A DNA stretch of 64,000 bases, taken from contig NZ_CP049863.1 in the NCBI RefSeq assembly GCF_011299575.1, positions 682,001-746,000 on the forward strand. The letters are read 5' to 3'. How positions within the stretch are numbered: the stretch's first letter is position 1; each line of letters begins with the position of its first letter. Origin of the DNA: Leucobacter viscericola. GTDB taxonomy: Bacteria > Actinomycetota > Actinomycetes > Actinomycetales > Microbacteriaceae. The notes under the pieces were generated by a model. It did no database searches. It was not told where the DNA came from and saw only the letters and a program-made list of their open reading frames with translations. Below are positions 9,501 to 16,279 of this stretch, in pieces. The position numbers and the translations under genes are program-made.

Positions 9501-10378
9501 GGCGCGAGCTTCTGCCCGATCTTCTCGCCAGTCTTCGCCGCGACCTCTTCAAGCGGCCCCAACGCATCAGTAGTCGACTTGAGTAGCGGTGCGAGGGAGG
9601 TCCAAACGCCGCTGAGCATTCCGGCACCGATACGACCCACGGACGCCATGAAGTTAGCCCACGAGCCTTTTACTGTTCCGCCCATCTCATCCGCGACCGT
9701 TCCGGCTGCGGAGGTCATGGCCTGCTCGAACTGCTTGAAGTTGATCTGGCCCTTCGAAGCCATCTTGAACACTTCTTCAGTCGTCACACCAAGCTGCGTA
9801 GCGAGGGCCTGATAGATCGGGATGCCCTTGTCAGCGACCTGCTGCAAGCTGTCGTTTTGGGCTTTGCCGAGCGAGGCGACCTTGTTATAGATCGACCCCA
9901 TCTCATCCATGCCGATACCCGCGGCAGCGGCAGAGTTCGCAACCGACTTCAGGACGCCCTCAAGCTCTTCACCCGGCGCGATCCCGGCAGCGACCGCACC
10001 GGCAGCAGTGGTTGCCGCAGCGTCAAGCCCGAACGCAGTACCCTTCACCGAGGCGAGAGCGTTCTTCATGATCGCGTCGACAGCTTCCGTCGAGTTCCCG
10101 AGCCCGCGAAGCTTCGCGGTCGCCTGGTCGATGGAGTTCAGCCGCGAGAAGCCTTTGAAGAGGGCCGTACCGACCCCCGTAGCGATGAGCGCGCCCGCGG
10201 CCACACCAGCCACCTTGAGGGACTTCTTGATACCGTCCCCGAGTTTGGAGCCCATCTTCTTACCGGTGTCGCCAAGGTCAACGCCGCCAAGTGATTTCGT
10301 AACGTCGTTCTTGACGCCTGGCATCTTCACCCGGACAACGACAAACCCCTGAGCAATCTCAGCGCCAGTGCTCGCCAT
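6521..10378 (-). CDS. Tape measure protein with M23 peptidase domain
   Basis: A 1285-residue protein that sets tail length and is ejected ahead of the DNA. The N-terminal 250 residues are of TMP type (GVGTALFKGFSRLNSIDQA, LGKAQNDSLQQVADKGIPIY, TVKGSWANFMASVGRIG). Several hydrophobic stretches follow (about 350-420 and 620-720). Residues about 725-870 are three tandem 45-residue repeats of the form GALFxWIW...IKP...LLGLxFxxLY. A full M23 domain lies at about 1020-1115, with HNGID, YSHLS and GPHLH, so the protein probably cuts peptidoglycan during entry. The rest of the C-terminus is Gly/Ala-rich. A strong AGGAGG ribosome site precedes the start. Confidence 0.93.
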   Translation of the reverse strand: MASTGAEIAQGFVVVRVKMPGVKNDVTKSLGGVDLGDTGKKMGSKLGDGIKKSLKVAGVAAGALIATGVGTALFKGFSRLNSIDQATAKLRGLGNSTEAVDAIMKNALASVKGTAFGLDAAATTAAGAVAAGIAPGEELEGVLKSVANSAAAAGIGMDEMGSIYNKVASLGKAQNDSLQQVADKGIPIYQALATQLGVTTEEVFKMASKGQINFKQFEQAMTSAAGTVADEMGGTVKGSWANFMASVGRIGAGMLSGVWTSLAPLLKSTTDALGPLEEVAAKTGEKIGQKLAPAIDWLMKTLDKGVDFSMFTPLGIVFETLKPVLPVISELVKTLTGAFGAMLKEVLPPLIPVINRLALLFTYLAMSVLPPLMPVIEQLAGLFTDVLLAALPPLVTLLGRLFPIVGSLKNVFAEMAPTIEPFVTAIGTNLKGAFAWIGENIGVVQNMALAIGMMVATYYSIRGVMAVINGLKAAIAVAKAVQIGWTASTYGAAGASYAAATATKAQTIAAKAGMVTQKLWNGVVVIGKGIWALMNGSLIKSAALWTANTAKVTAHKIATIANNAGASMWLKIAAGTLATGWKTSAMWVKNTAGVVAHKTAVIAGAVASKSAAVAQRLFNAAMNANPIMMIVTAVAALVAGLIWFFTQTDIGREIWENFTRFLSEAWANIQKFFTDAINNIVSFVTDNWGLLLSLLIGPIGLAIQWIVENWDGIVKFFTDSYNTYLKPVFEWIGALFTGLWEGIQTAVQWIQDVWNKLGLAIQFAYQQYWKATMDGIAALFNWIWANIIKPVIDWIQNYIELLGLAFQYLYVTYIKPYLEAVGALFDWIWVNLIKPIVDGIKEKLDLLGLGFKILYEQFIKPAWDNISNAIRNGWNIIKGIIDNLVRIVTENPKKAFEAARDGIGKAWSAIQDLAKEPVRFVIETVINGLIEKVNGILPDGMKIPKVPLPKGFSEGGYTGNIGTTVVAGVVHGNEHVIRAQSRARIERTHPGLLDHMNTHGDIPGYRTGGLVTPLPQGSFSVSQQWGNQGHNGIDLAAPMGTKVFAAGDGVVQLAGVVPMGGNEVYIQHTSGLGTRYSHLSRFGTQVGAQVQAGNVIGYVGSTGMSTGPHLHYMVHNPGGGPGNYGANVNPAPYMGLYGADLGEVGGAASILDGLVDWAVGQLKGAFPGGGMFVDVATGLARNAAAAMAKAFNPFGAADGHTATLYDNGGWLPTGLSLVENRTRSPEPILTGSQWDAVKQGGGISGPVTVRIGDREFEGWMDERADGAVQRGYEDAAQYGRQVQYG

Positions 10379-10402
10379 GTGCTACCTCCTGACACGCAAA
10401 AA

Positions 10403-10428
10403 CGCCCCGGCAAAAATGCACAGGGGCG
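10403..10428 (-). terminator. Intrinsic terminator upstream of tape measure gene
   Basis: A CGCCCC/GGGGCG stem with a 14-base loop is followed on the minus strand by TTTTTGCG. It lies in the 86-base gap between the small tail gene and the tape measure gene, so it would reduce tape-measure transcription unless bypassed. Confidence 0.65.
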
Positions 10429-10464
10429 CTTTCGGATCGAAATGTTGTGGTGACTCGTGGACAG

Positions 10465-10713
10465 TTATTTGGCGCGTGCGGCGTTGAGTGCGCGAAGTAG
10501 ACGCGCGTTATCGGCGTCTGAAATCTTTGCGCCCGCCACCGGCTCAACAAATGCGCGAGCAGAGTAGCGGTGCGGGTACACGACCATCCGATACTTTGGG
10601 CCTGCCTCTGCTGAAACTCGGGCGGCTCGGGCGTTCACTTCCGCTTGGACGGCAGGTGAACGCATGACCTTGTTGAGACCGGAGAGCTTGAGTTTCACTC
10701 GCACATCGTTCAT
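10465..10713 (-). CDS. Small head-tail/tail protein, HK97 gp10-like
   Basis: An 82-residue protein, MNDVRVKLKLSGLNKVMRSP..., followed by AEVNARAARVSAEAGPKYRM. This alternation of a short strand, an amphipathic helix and a charged VYPHRYSAR segment is that of the HK97 gp10-like neck/tail-completion family, which binds near the head-tail joint. It is unusual that the gene follows the chaperones rather than preceding the tail terminator. The start overlaps the upstream stop as ATGA and has a GGAGG site. The family call is tentative. Confidence 0.6.
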   Translation of the reverse strand: MNDVRVKLKLSGLNKVMRSPAVQAEVNARAARVSAEAGPKYRMVVYPHRYSARAFVEPVAGAKISDADNARLLRALNAARAK

Positions 10714-11075
10714 GTGGTGCGCCTCCGGTTCTTGAAGCGGCGTGCGGCCTGCTTGATGCGGGCGATCCGCTGTTCTTGTTCCTGCACGCCTTCGGGATAG
10801 TCGCGCGGCTTCATCTGCTTCGGCTTCGAGGACTGTGACGCCCAGACCGCGTGCTCAACCCAGCGCAGCATGTCTTCTTCCGCGGTGACCGCGCTCGCGC
10901 CGCCCAGCCATGCCCCAAGCGCACCACCGCGCGGCATGTGCATCACGTACAAGGCAATGTCTGCAGGGTCTTCGGTGCCCGCCCACATGTCCGAGAGTCG
11001 GACCGAGTAGAACCGCCGTAGATCGGCAGCTACTCGGTCCGGGCACTCTCGAAGGAGGTAGGCGAGCGTTAGGAG
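10710..11075 (-). CDS. Tail assembly chaperone T domain (DUF5361-like), made by -1 frameshift
   Basis: The open frame from 11075 down to the stop at 10710 encodes about 121 residues that continue the upstream chaperone after a -1 slip. The first residues after the slip, LLTLAYLLRECPDRVAADLR, and the following RRFYSVRLSDMWAG are typical of the T portion of siphovirus GT chaperones and would be lost if translation began at the internal ATG (10988). There is no convincing ribosome site before that ATG. The fused G-T protein would be about 229 residues. It recruits tail tube subunits to the tape measure during assembly and is not part of the virion. The C-terminus is basic (AARRFKNRRR). Confidence 0.8.
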   Translation of the reverse strand, partial: LLTLAYLLRECPDRVAADLRRFYSVRLSDMWAGTEDPADIALYVMHMPRGGALGAWLGGASAVTAEEDMLRWVEHAVWASQSSKPKQMKPRDYPEGVQEQEQRIARIKQAARRFKNRRRTT

Positions 11076-11398
11076 TTTTTTGCGCCGACCTTCTCGTAGA
11101 TCACGTTGACGAGCTCGGTCAGCTTCTCGAAGTCGGAATACCCGTCTTCATCCTCAAGCGCCTCGATGACGCGGGCGAGTGCGTCTTCACCGATCAGGTT
11201 CTTGAGCACGGTTTCGATGTCGTTGTTGCGGAGTGCAAACATCGTTGGTGTGTGCTTCGGGGCGCGCGCATCGATCTCGAAGTGTTCGCCCGCAAAGTCC
11301 ACGGTGTACACCTCGTGTGCGCCGCGCTGGTAGTCCTGTGGCTTCGCGGGCGACTGCTCGCGAGTGGAAGGGTAGCCGTGATTCATTGCTTCAGTCAT
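11069..11398 (-). CDS. Tail assembly chaperone G
   Basis: A 109-residue acidic protein between the major tail gene and the tape measure, the fixed place of the lambda G-type chaperone. It binds the tape measure and keeps it soluble until tube assembly. It contains FAGEHFEIDARAP and a C-terminal DDxxGYSDFEKLTELVNVIY helix. The last codons, GCA AAA AAC TCC TAA, contain the slippery heptamer that feeds ribosomes into the T frame. The ribosome site is ATGGAGTC. A strong hairpin without a T run lies between it and the major tail gene. Confidence 0.82.
   Translation of the reverse strand: MTEAMNHGYPSTREQSPAKPQDYQRGAHEVYTVDFAGEHFEIDARAPKHTPTMFALRNNDIETVLKNLIGEDALARVIEALEDEDGYSDFEKLTELVNVIYEKVGAKNS
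11075..11081 (-). promoter_or_regulatory. Programmed -1 frameshift slippery site A AAA AAC
   Basis: In the zero frame the codons are GCA AAA AAC TCC TAA, so the heptamer A-AAA-AAC (X XXY YYZ) lies two codons before the stop. A one-base backward slip continues into the open T frame with no stop until 10710. This is the classical geometry for siphovirus tail chaperones. Confidence 0.85.
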
Positions 11399-11450
11399 GG
11401 GGTGACTCCATTTCGTGTGTATTGGTGATGTGACTCAAGAAGGGTGTGAG

Positions 11451-11481
11451 GGTGGGGCGCGGAGTCACCACGCGCCCCACC
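11451..11481 (-). other. Strong hairpin between major tail and chaperone genes
   Basis: A perfect 11-bp GC-rich stem (GGTGGGGCGCG/CGCGCCCCACC) with a 9-base loop lies just after the major tail gene stop. There is no T run, so it is not a clean intrinsic terminator. It could block 3' exonucleases or partly attenuate transcription, which would fit the need for far more tube subunit than chaperone. Confidence 0.7.
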
Positions 11482-11488
11482 CGGCTTG

Positions 11489-12055
11489 TTACGCTGCCGC
11501 TTCGAGGAAGGCAGGCTCGTTGGAGAGCCAGTAGGAATTACCGGTCTCCGTCAGTCCAAACTCATACACCGAATCGTCCTCAAGGTTCGTGACGTACGAG
11601 CCGCGCTCCGACACCGAAGCGGTTTCGATGCACTTCAGACGCGTGTAACCCGCGTTGTCCACGAGCTTGATGATTACGGTGCGCTCGATGGTCGGGATGC
11701 TCTTTGGCATGTCAACACGGGCAATCTTGTCCGTGCCGGTGCCGACGAGCGTTGGCTTGCCGTGGCCGTAATAGAGGCCGGTCACCTCGGGGTCATCCTC
11801 GAGCGCCGCGAACTTGTGGCTCTTCTTTGTGGAGGTGTTGCGAAGCTTCACGATTGCGCCGCCCTGCCACGCTTTTGTTTCCTTCGATTCCACCTCGACC
11901 GACTCTTCGATACCGCCATCAGTGATCCATCCCACCTCCATGAACTCAGGCGGAATGGTGAGGTCTGTTGCGGGCAGTGTTGAGCCCTTGGGGGCGATCC
12001 AAACGCCTGATTCCTCGGCGTTCCATTCGCGCATGTTGTCTTGGTTCTTAGCCAT
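11489..12055 (-). CDS. Major tail protein (tail tube subunit)
   Basis: A 188-residue protein, the expected size for a siphovirus tube subunit, located between the tail terminator and the chaperones. The N-terminus (REWNAEESGVWIAPKGSTLP) and the middle (EVGWITDGGIEES, KAWQGGAIVKLRN) fit the beta-barrel tube fold of actinophage major tail proteins. The C-terminal segment YEFGLTETGNSYWLSNEPAF completes it; there is no extra Ig-like domain. The neighbouring chaperones and the order of genes make the call firm. Confidence 0.87.
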   Translation of the reverse strand: MAKNQDNMREWNAEESGVWIAPKGSTLPATDLTIPPEFMEVGWITDGGIEESVEVESKETKAWQGGAIVKLRNTSTKKSHKFAALEDDPEVTGLYYGHGKPTLVGTGTDKIARVDMPKSIPTIERTVIIKLVDNAGYTRLKCIETASVSERGSYVTNLEDDSVYEFGLTETGNSYWLSNEPAFLEAAA

Positions 12056-12266
12056 TCTTGGACTCCTTCACTACTGACGCGGGCTTGGGCGTTTCCGGTT
12101 TCGGATCCGCCGTGCTCTGCTTCTGTTCGGGGTCAGCCTTGCGGGCCTTCCCACGGGCGATGAGGTCACGGGCGGTGCCCGGATCGACCTCGACGGATGC
12201 CCCGGCCTTATGGTCCTTCCCACTGGGGTCGGTCCATCCGTTTGCGATCACAACTTTGGTTGCCAT
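12048..12266 (-). CDS. Small phage protein upstream of the tail tube gene
   Basis: A 72-residue protein. I take the ATG at 12266 because it follows AAGGAGCAGAG; the longer frame would run back through a terminator. Residues 1-40 look like a small folded domain (MATKVVIANGWTDPSG, VEVDPGTARDLIARGKAR). The C-terminus is Pro/Lys/Glu-rich and disordered. Similar short proteins with a disordered tail occur before the tube gene in many actinophages, with no assigned role. It overlaps the start of the major tail gene by eight bases. Confidence 0.7.
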   Translation of the reverse strand: MATKVVIANGWTDPSGKDHKAGASVEVDPGTARDLIARGKARKADPEQKQSTADPKPETPKPASVVKESKNG

Positions 12267-12287
12267 CTCTGCTCCTTCAAATGAGAA

Positions 12288-12307
12288 AACCCCCAATTCA
12301 GGGGGTT
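12288..12307 (-). terminator. Intrinsic terminator overlapping the tail terminator gene stop
   Basis: A 7-bp stem AACCCCC/GGGGGTT with loop TGAATT is followed by TTCTC on the minus strand. The TGA stop of the upstream gene is the first part of the loop. Confidence 0.7.
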
Positions 12308-12696
12308 GGAAATCGGCCACGGATCGCGGCCTGAATAGTGAATTGATAGCGCGCCGCGTGGGTATCGGGATCCGGCAAAAACACCGGAGTGCCCACGATG
12401 CGAACGCGTTTCACCGGGCGCCCGCCGAGCTCACGCGCGAGCGTCACAAGGCGCTGCACCTCGGACGCGAACACCGCAGCAGCTTCGCGGGTTTCATCCC
12501 AGCAACGGAACGTCATCATTGCGTCTTGCGACACGAGCCCCGCAGCACCGCCGTTGTGTTCCACCTCGATGAACTTCACCGGGCGCGGTTTCGAGTCCGT
12601 GCTCTTCGGCACGTTCGTCAAAACCCGTTCATCTTGTGCATCTTTGAGGTAGGCCACCCACGCATCCTCAGCGGGATCGAACAGATATTTATCCAT
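12298..12696 (-). CDS. Tail terminator protein
   Basis: A 132-residue protein placed between the head-tail stopper and the tail tube, where the tail terminator (lambda U / SPP1 gp17-type) ends the tube and joins it to the neck. It has an alpha/beta pattern typical of this fold: EDAWVAYLKDAQDERV, a strand with VKFIEVEHNG, MTFRCWDETREAAAVFASEV, and a final strand YQFTIQAAIRGR. It overlaps the stopper gene by eight bases. The product call is from position, size and fold pattern. Confidence 0.72.
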   Translation of the reverse strand: MDKYLFDPAEDAWVAYLKDAQDERVLTNVPKSTDSKPRPVKFIEVEHNGGAAGLVSQDAMMTFRCWDETREAAAVFASEVQRLVTLARELGGRPVKRVRIVGTPVFLPDPDTHAARYQFTIQAAIRGRFPTP

Positions 12697-13027
12697 CAGC
12701 CCTCCGCAGGTTCACTTCATCCCCCATTGGCCCGTGCTTCGGATGCTTCCACGGCTTCGGTTCACCCTCAACCTTGTACCGCACCCCAAACACTTCGATC
12801 TCGTCGTGCGGGCCGATCCCGGACCCATACGGCATGAACAGTCGTGGTGTGGTGATCACCACGTCCCTGCCTGGTGGGTGCGCTTCCGCGGATCCTGCCG
12901 GATCAAAGCCGAAAATCCCAAGACGTACGCCCGGGCGAAACCCTTCAATATCGTTGCCTTGAGAGCTTTCACCAGTGACACCGTACTTGAACCACGTCAC
13001 GTAATCGGTTATCGGGCGTTTGATCAT
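12689..13027 (-). CDS. Head-tail stopper (head closure) protein
   Basis: A 112-residue protein between the adaptor and the tail terminator. The beta-rich sequence with VVITTPRLFMPYGSGIGPHD and EIEVFGVRYKVEGEPKPW is typical of SPP1 gp16/HK97 gp7-type closure proteins that seal the portal channel. Its ATG overlaps the adaptor stop (TAATG at 13029-13025). Confidence 0.75.
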   Translation of the reverse strand: MIKRPITDYVTWFKYGVTGESSQGNDIEGFRPGVRLGIFGFDPAGSAEAHPPGRDVVITTPRLFMPYGSGIGPHDEIEVFGVRYKVEGEPKPWKHPKHGPMGDEVNLRRADG

Positions 13028-13461
13028 TAGACGCTCCGCATTCCGCCGTAGTTCGCCGGGATCAAACTGATCTCGAACGCTCCCCCGCGGCGAGCGCCTT
13101 GCAGCTTTTCCAACTCGGATTTGGTGGGCTCCAGGCTGCCAGGGTTGTCACCACCAAATGTGGCTGAGGCGGTCTCAGTGAGTGGTCCCGCGCCGATGCT
13201 TTCCGACACGCTGCGCTCCCCGCGAGGGTTTCGAAACACTCGGGTCACCATCGCCACGACAACATCTATCGCGGTCGCTTCGAGATCCTTCCGGGCCGGT
13301 TCTTCGTCGGCTTCCGCGTCGATCCGCTTCTGTAGGTCTTCGACCTTGTTGCGGATCTCGCGCTCGGCTTTGTTGATCCAGATTTGCAGCTTGCCTTCGT
13401 CGGTTGGTGCGTCGTCACCGATCCATGCATCTGTCACATCTTTTGGTTTCGTCCAAGACAT
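13027..13461 (-). CDS. Head-tail adaptor protein
   Basis: A 144-residue helical protein that would sit under the portal (SPP1 gp15/HK97 gp6-like). I use the ATG at 13461, which follows GGGGAGG; the longer frame begins inside a hairpin. Typical pieces are VTDAWIGDDAPTDEGKLQ, NKAEREIRNKVEDLQKRI and VVAMVTRVFRNPRG. The C-terminus LIPANYGGMRSV is short. Confidence 0.78.
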   Translation of the reverse strand: MSWTKPKDVTDAWIGDDAPTDEGKLQIWINKAEREIRNKVEDLQKRIDAEADEEPARKDLEATAIDVVVAMVTRVFRNPRGERSVSESIGAGPLTETASATFGGDNPGSLEPTKSELEKLQGARRGGAFEISLIPANYGGMRSV

Positions 13462-13477
13462 GCGGGCCTCCCCAAAG

Positions 13478-13509
13478 GTGAGGGGTAGGCATTTCCGCCT
13501 ACCCCTCAC
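13478..13509 (-). terminator. 13-bp perfect hairpin before the adaptor gene
   Basis: A perfect 13-bp stem (GTGAGGGGTAGGC/GCCTACCCCTCAC) with a 6-base loop lies between the 109-residue protein gene and the adaptor. On the minus strand it is followed by CTTTGGGGAGG, so the T run is weak and the adaptor ribosome site begins four bases later. It may act as a leaky terminator or as an mRNA-stabilising or processing element. Confidence 0.6.
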
Positions 13510-13517
13510 GCTGGTTA

Positions 13518-13847
13518 CTACTTCTCGGTTACCGTCTGTTCGCCGGTGTCGATGTTGCGCTCGATCACAACCGCTACCCCGTCAGGGCGGGTCGCCTCAA
13601 GCTTCTCGAACCGCTGCTTAGGCTTCCGCTTGGTTGCTGGCTTTGATTCAGCGGCGGGCTTCGGGTCCGGTTCGGGTTCCACCGTTGCGGGCGGTTCCGT
13701 TGCTGGTTCCGTTGCTGGTTCCGTTGTCACAGGATCATCCCCTGCGGGAGGGGTCACGGCCACGTCGGTTGTTTCAGGTGCCTTCGGCTCTTCCGCCACC
13801 TTTTCAGGTGCGGGCTCCTTCTCGGGAGTCTTCTTCACGTTCGCCAT
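13518..13847 (-). CDS. Low-complexity phage protein with short C-terminal domain
   Basis: A 109-residue protein directly after the major capsid gene. Residues 1-75 are Pro/Glu/Thr/Ala-rich, with short tandem repeats (TEPATEPATEP) encoded by a 12-bp DNA repeat near 13690-13725. Residues 76-109 (RFEKLEATRPDGVAVVIERN) look folded. Position and layout match the small disordered proteins that follow the capsid gene in many actinophages, of unknown role; head decoration is one possibility. Confidence 0.65.
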   Translation of the reverse strand: MANVKKTPEKEPAPEKVAEEPKAPETTDVAVTPPAGDDPVTTEPATEPATEPPATVEPEPDPKPAAESKPATKRKPKQRFEKLEATRPDGVAVVIERNIDTGEQTVTEK

Positions 13848-13850
13848 GAT

Positions 13851-14807
13851 CTATGCGTTCCTCACTCCGGTGAGGCGTGCAGCGGCCTTGCCACCGAACA
13901 CGGCCACGCCAGTGTAGAACTCGATACGTGTACGGTAGGCGGGCTTCTCCTGAAGCTGCCCCAGGTCTTCGACCTGAACGCCGCCGTTGGTGAGGCCAGT
14001 CACGGCCTGATCGCCCTCATCCTGCCCGAAGCGCACCGCGTAGATCGAAGACGCGTCAGTAGCGCTGCCCGCGGTCTCGTTCTGCGAGATAATCGCGGCA
14101 CCCTGCGCGGTCGCGCCTGCATCAAGAATGGGGACACCGTTCCATACGACCTGGCGCTTCCCGTTGATGTCCTTCTCCACGAACACGTCAGCGGAGATGT
14201 GGCGAGCGGCAGACTTGATCTTTCCGATCAGGCCAGCGTTCGTGTAGAGCGCGCCGTTCGAGCCGTCGAGCCCGGGGACTGATGCCACCAGCTCGTCCAG
14301 CTTGTCGAAGAACGCGTGAATATCGTTCACCGAGCTACCCAGGATCGGGATGCCGTTGGTGCCGCCCGAGATGACCTGAGCGCCGGTGAGTCGCTTCCGC
14401 AGCCCGTCGAAGCTCTTAGGGTCAACGGCAACATCTCCGTTGAAGAACGTCTCTTGGAACTTGTAAGACGCTGCTTTGACCTTCATGTTGGTCTGCACTG
14501 CGCGCTGATCGTTCAGGTTGCCGCGAGTCTTCTCAATGAAACGGTCAACGTCTGCATCGCCACCAAGGATGACGAGCGATTCAGACTTCTGGTTGACCGT
14601 GCCTGTGGACTCGGAGTATCCGTCATTTACTGCACGGAACTCAACACCGGGGAGCGTGCCTTCCTCGTTGTAGGCGTAGGCATTGCCTTCAATTTCCATG
14701 AAGGGGATCCGGTCAAGGATCGAGCCCGCCTGCACGAATGTCTCGATGACGCCGCGCTGAAGGGTTGTTGTGGAGAGCTTTGCAGCCTCCGGGAGAGTAA
14801 TAGCCAT
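13851..14807 (-). CDS. Major capsid protein
   Basis: A 318-residue protein between the scaffold and the head-tail genes. The N-terminal region (LPEAAKLSTTTLQRGVIETF, LDRIPFMEIEGNAYAYNEEG) and GFSxx-type strands, with FQETFFNGD and the C-terminal RTRIEFYTGVAVFGGKAAAR, are characteristic of HK97-fold capsid subunits of this actinophage group (E-loop, spine helix and P-domain strand, then A-domain). There is no protease or delta domain in the gene; a separate scaffold is encoded upstream. A ribosome site AAAGGACTAG lies upstream of the ATG. Confidence 0.9.
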   Translation of the reverse strand: MAITLPEAAKLSTTTLQRGVIETFVQAGSILDRIPFMEIEGNAYAYNEEGTLPGVEFRAVNDGYSESTGTVNQKSESLVILGGDADVDRFIEKTRGNLNDQRAVQTNMKVKAASYKFQETFFNGDVAVDPKSFDGLRKRLTGAQVISGGTNGIPILGSSVNDIHAFFDKLDELVASVPGLDGSNGALYTNAGLIGKIKSAARHISADVFVEKDINGKRQVVWNGVPILDAGATAQGAAIISQNETAGSATDASSIYAVRFGQDEGDQAVTGLTNGGVQVEDLGQLQEKPAYRTRIEFYTGVAVFGGKAAARLTGVRNA

Positions 14808-14819
14808 GAGCTAGTCCTT

Positions 14820-15350
14820 TCAGTTTGCCGACTCGCTGTAGGCCGCACGCAGTGTGCCGAGGCCTGGCGAAACCGGTTCAGATTTGTTGGAAGGCGTGGT
14901 GCCTTCTTTCGGAATGACAAGACGCTGTTTCGGTGCCGCCTCGCCCTTGAATGCAATGAGCTTGTCGGCAGACGCTTCGAGCTCTTCCCGGGTGGTCCCG
15001 GTGAGCAGCGCGGCAGGCACGACGATCCCCTTAGTGGGGTCTGACTTCTCTTCCGCGACCGTTACGCGCAACTGTGCAGCTTCGAGCTCAGCAACGCGCG
15101 CCTGTGACGCGGTGAGGGCGTCCTGCTGCTTCTGCGCTTCGGTCTTCTGCGATTCCTCGATCTCGGCGAGCTTGTCGGCTGCTGCCTTCAACTCGTCGTA
15201 GTTCGCGAACTTCGCCTGCTCCCGAGCAATACGCCCCTGAATTGCCTTGTCGAAGTCTTCCTGCGATGTGATCGCCTGAAACTCCTTCGGCTTCGGGTTC
15301 TGCTCGTTGTTTACTTCCGTACCCGCGGCGGGGTTCGTCTGCTCCGTCAT
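14820..15350 (-). CDS. Capsid scaffold protein
   Basis: A 176-residue, Glu/Lys/Ala-rich protein directly before the major capsid gene. The central part (about 35-100) is a long predicted coiled coil (LAEIEESQKTEAQKQQDALT), typical of DUF4355-like scaffolds. The C-terminus is basic and short, as needed for capsid binding. I use the ATG at 15350, preceded by GGAGAC; the frame reaches further upstream only by overlapping the MuF-like gene. It is needed for procapsid assembly and is removed before packaging. Confidence 0.82.
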   Translation of the reverse strand: MTEQTNPAAGTEVNNEQNPKPKEFQAITSQEDFDKAIQGRIAREQAKFANYDELKAAADKLAEIEESQKTEAQKQQDALTASQARVAELEAAQLRVTVAEEKSDPTKGIVVPAALLTGTTREELEASADKLIAFKGEAAPKQRLVIPKEGTTPSNKSEPVSPGLGTLRAAYSESAN

Positions 15351-15436
15351 GTGGAGTCTCCATTCATCCGTTTTCGGGCCGTGCGCCCATTGAGCCGCGA
15401 AACTGTCGCGTACAGCCACAAAGCTGTGGAAGTTTG

Positions 15437-16267
15437 TTAGGAAGTGCCGTGCAACCTGCGCCACTCGGCCAAGACGCCCTTGGGGGTTGTGAGCCGGTTC
15501 CCGTCTTCATCAGTCATCGACTGTTGGTACATGAATTCGTACTTTTCGCGAGATGCGCGAATAGCGTCACCGGTCGAACCGTGCAGGATCGGCACCGCCA
15601 AGCATCGGCAATCGTCGTGGTAGTTCTCACTGATCGCTTGGGTGCCTCGTGACTTCACGCCGCTGCCGACCCCGCCAGCAAGCCGTTTCCCGGTCGAGTC
15701 GAGCCCGGTGCGAGTAGACCCGCGTCCCACGACCTCGCTCGCGGAAGACTTCGTGCGGTAGGCCATACGGGCAGGTCGGGAGGCGAGCATTCCGCAGAAC
15801 GCGCAACAGCCCGCGCGCGGCATCCGTTGAAACTCGACTAGCCCGCCAGCGGGATTACGAGTCACACCCTCTGAGATCGTGGTACGGGATGAATCGAAGA
15901 TCATCCGAGTTGCTGCTCCGGTAAGTCTGCTCAGCATCGAAGAATCCAGCGACTCCTCAACTATCGGCGCAACCGCCCATCGCGCGAGCGAATCCACTCT
16001 GGCGGGCTCAAGCAGTGCAGCCGGTGCAACGGTGGGGACACGCTGCCGTGCCTGCGCGTACAGTTCCTCGAGCAGGACGGCGGCACTGTCGGATGCGGCT
16101 CCCATGAACGGATCCATCAGATCCGGGATCGCCACTTTCAGCACTTCACGCGCCTCTGCGGGATCGAGACCTCGGATAGCCGCCACGACAGCGGCAAGAT
16201 CCGCGACCGCGAGCCGCCGAAGCGCGTTCAGGTCCGTCCGGTGATCCTCAACGATGGCAACCGACAT
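15437..16267 (-). CDS. MuF-like minor capsid protein
   Basis: A 276-residue protein after the portal gene. The N-terminal 130 residues are helical. The C-terminal half has the features of the VG15/MuF-like family: a CxxC pair in GCCAFCGM and the terminal NYHDDCRC motif, which together probably bind a metal. Members attach to the portal inside the head, and some are injected with DNA. There is no separate toxin domain after the MuF core. It starts 12 bases after the portal stop. Confidence 0.8.
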   Translation of the reverse strand: MSVAIVEDHRTDLNALRRLAVADLAAVVAAIRGLDPAEAREVLKVAIPDLMDPFMGAASDSAAVLLEELYAQARQRVPTVAPAALLEPARVDSLARWAVAPIVEESLDSSMLSRLTGAATRMIFDSSRTTISEGVTRNPAGGLVEFQRMPRAGCCAFCGMLASRPARMAYRTKSSASEVVGRGSTRTGLDSTGKRLAGGVGSGVKSRGTQAISENYHDDCRCLAVPILHGSTGDAIRASREKYEFMYQQSMTDEDGNRLTTPKGVLAEWRRLHGTS

Positions 16268-16279
16268 GAGCCACCTCGC

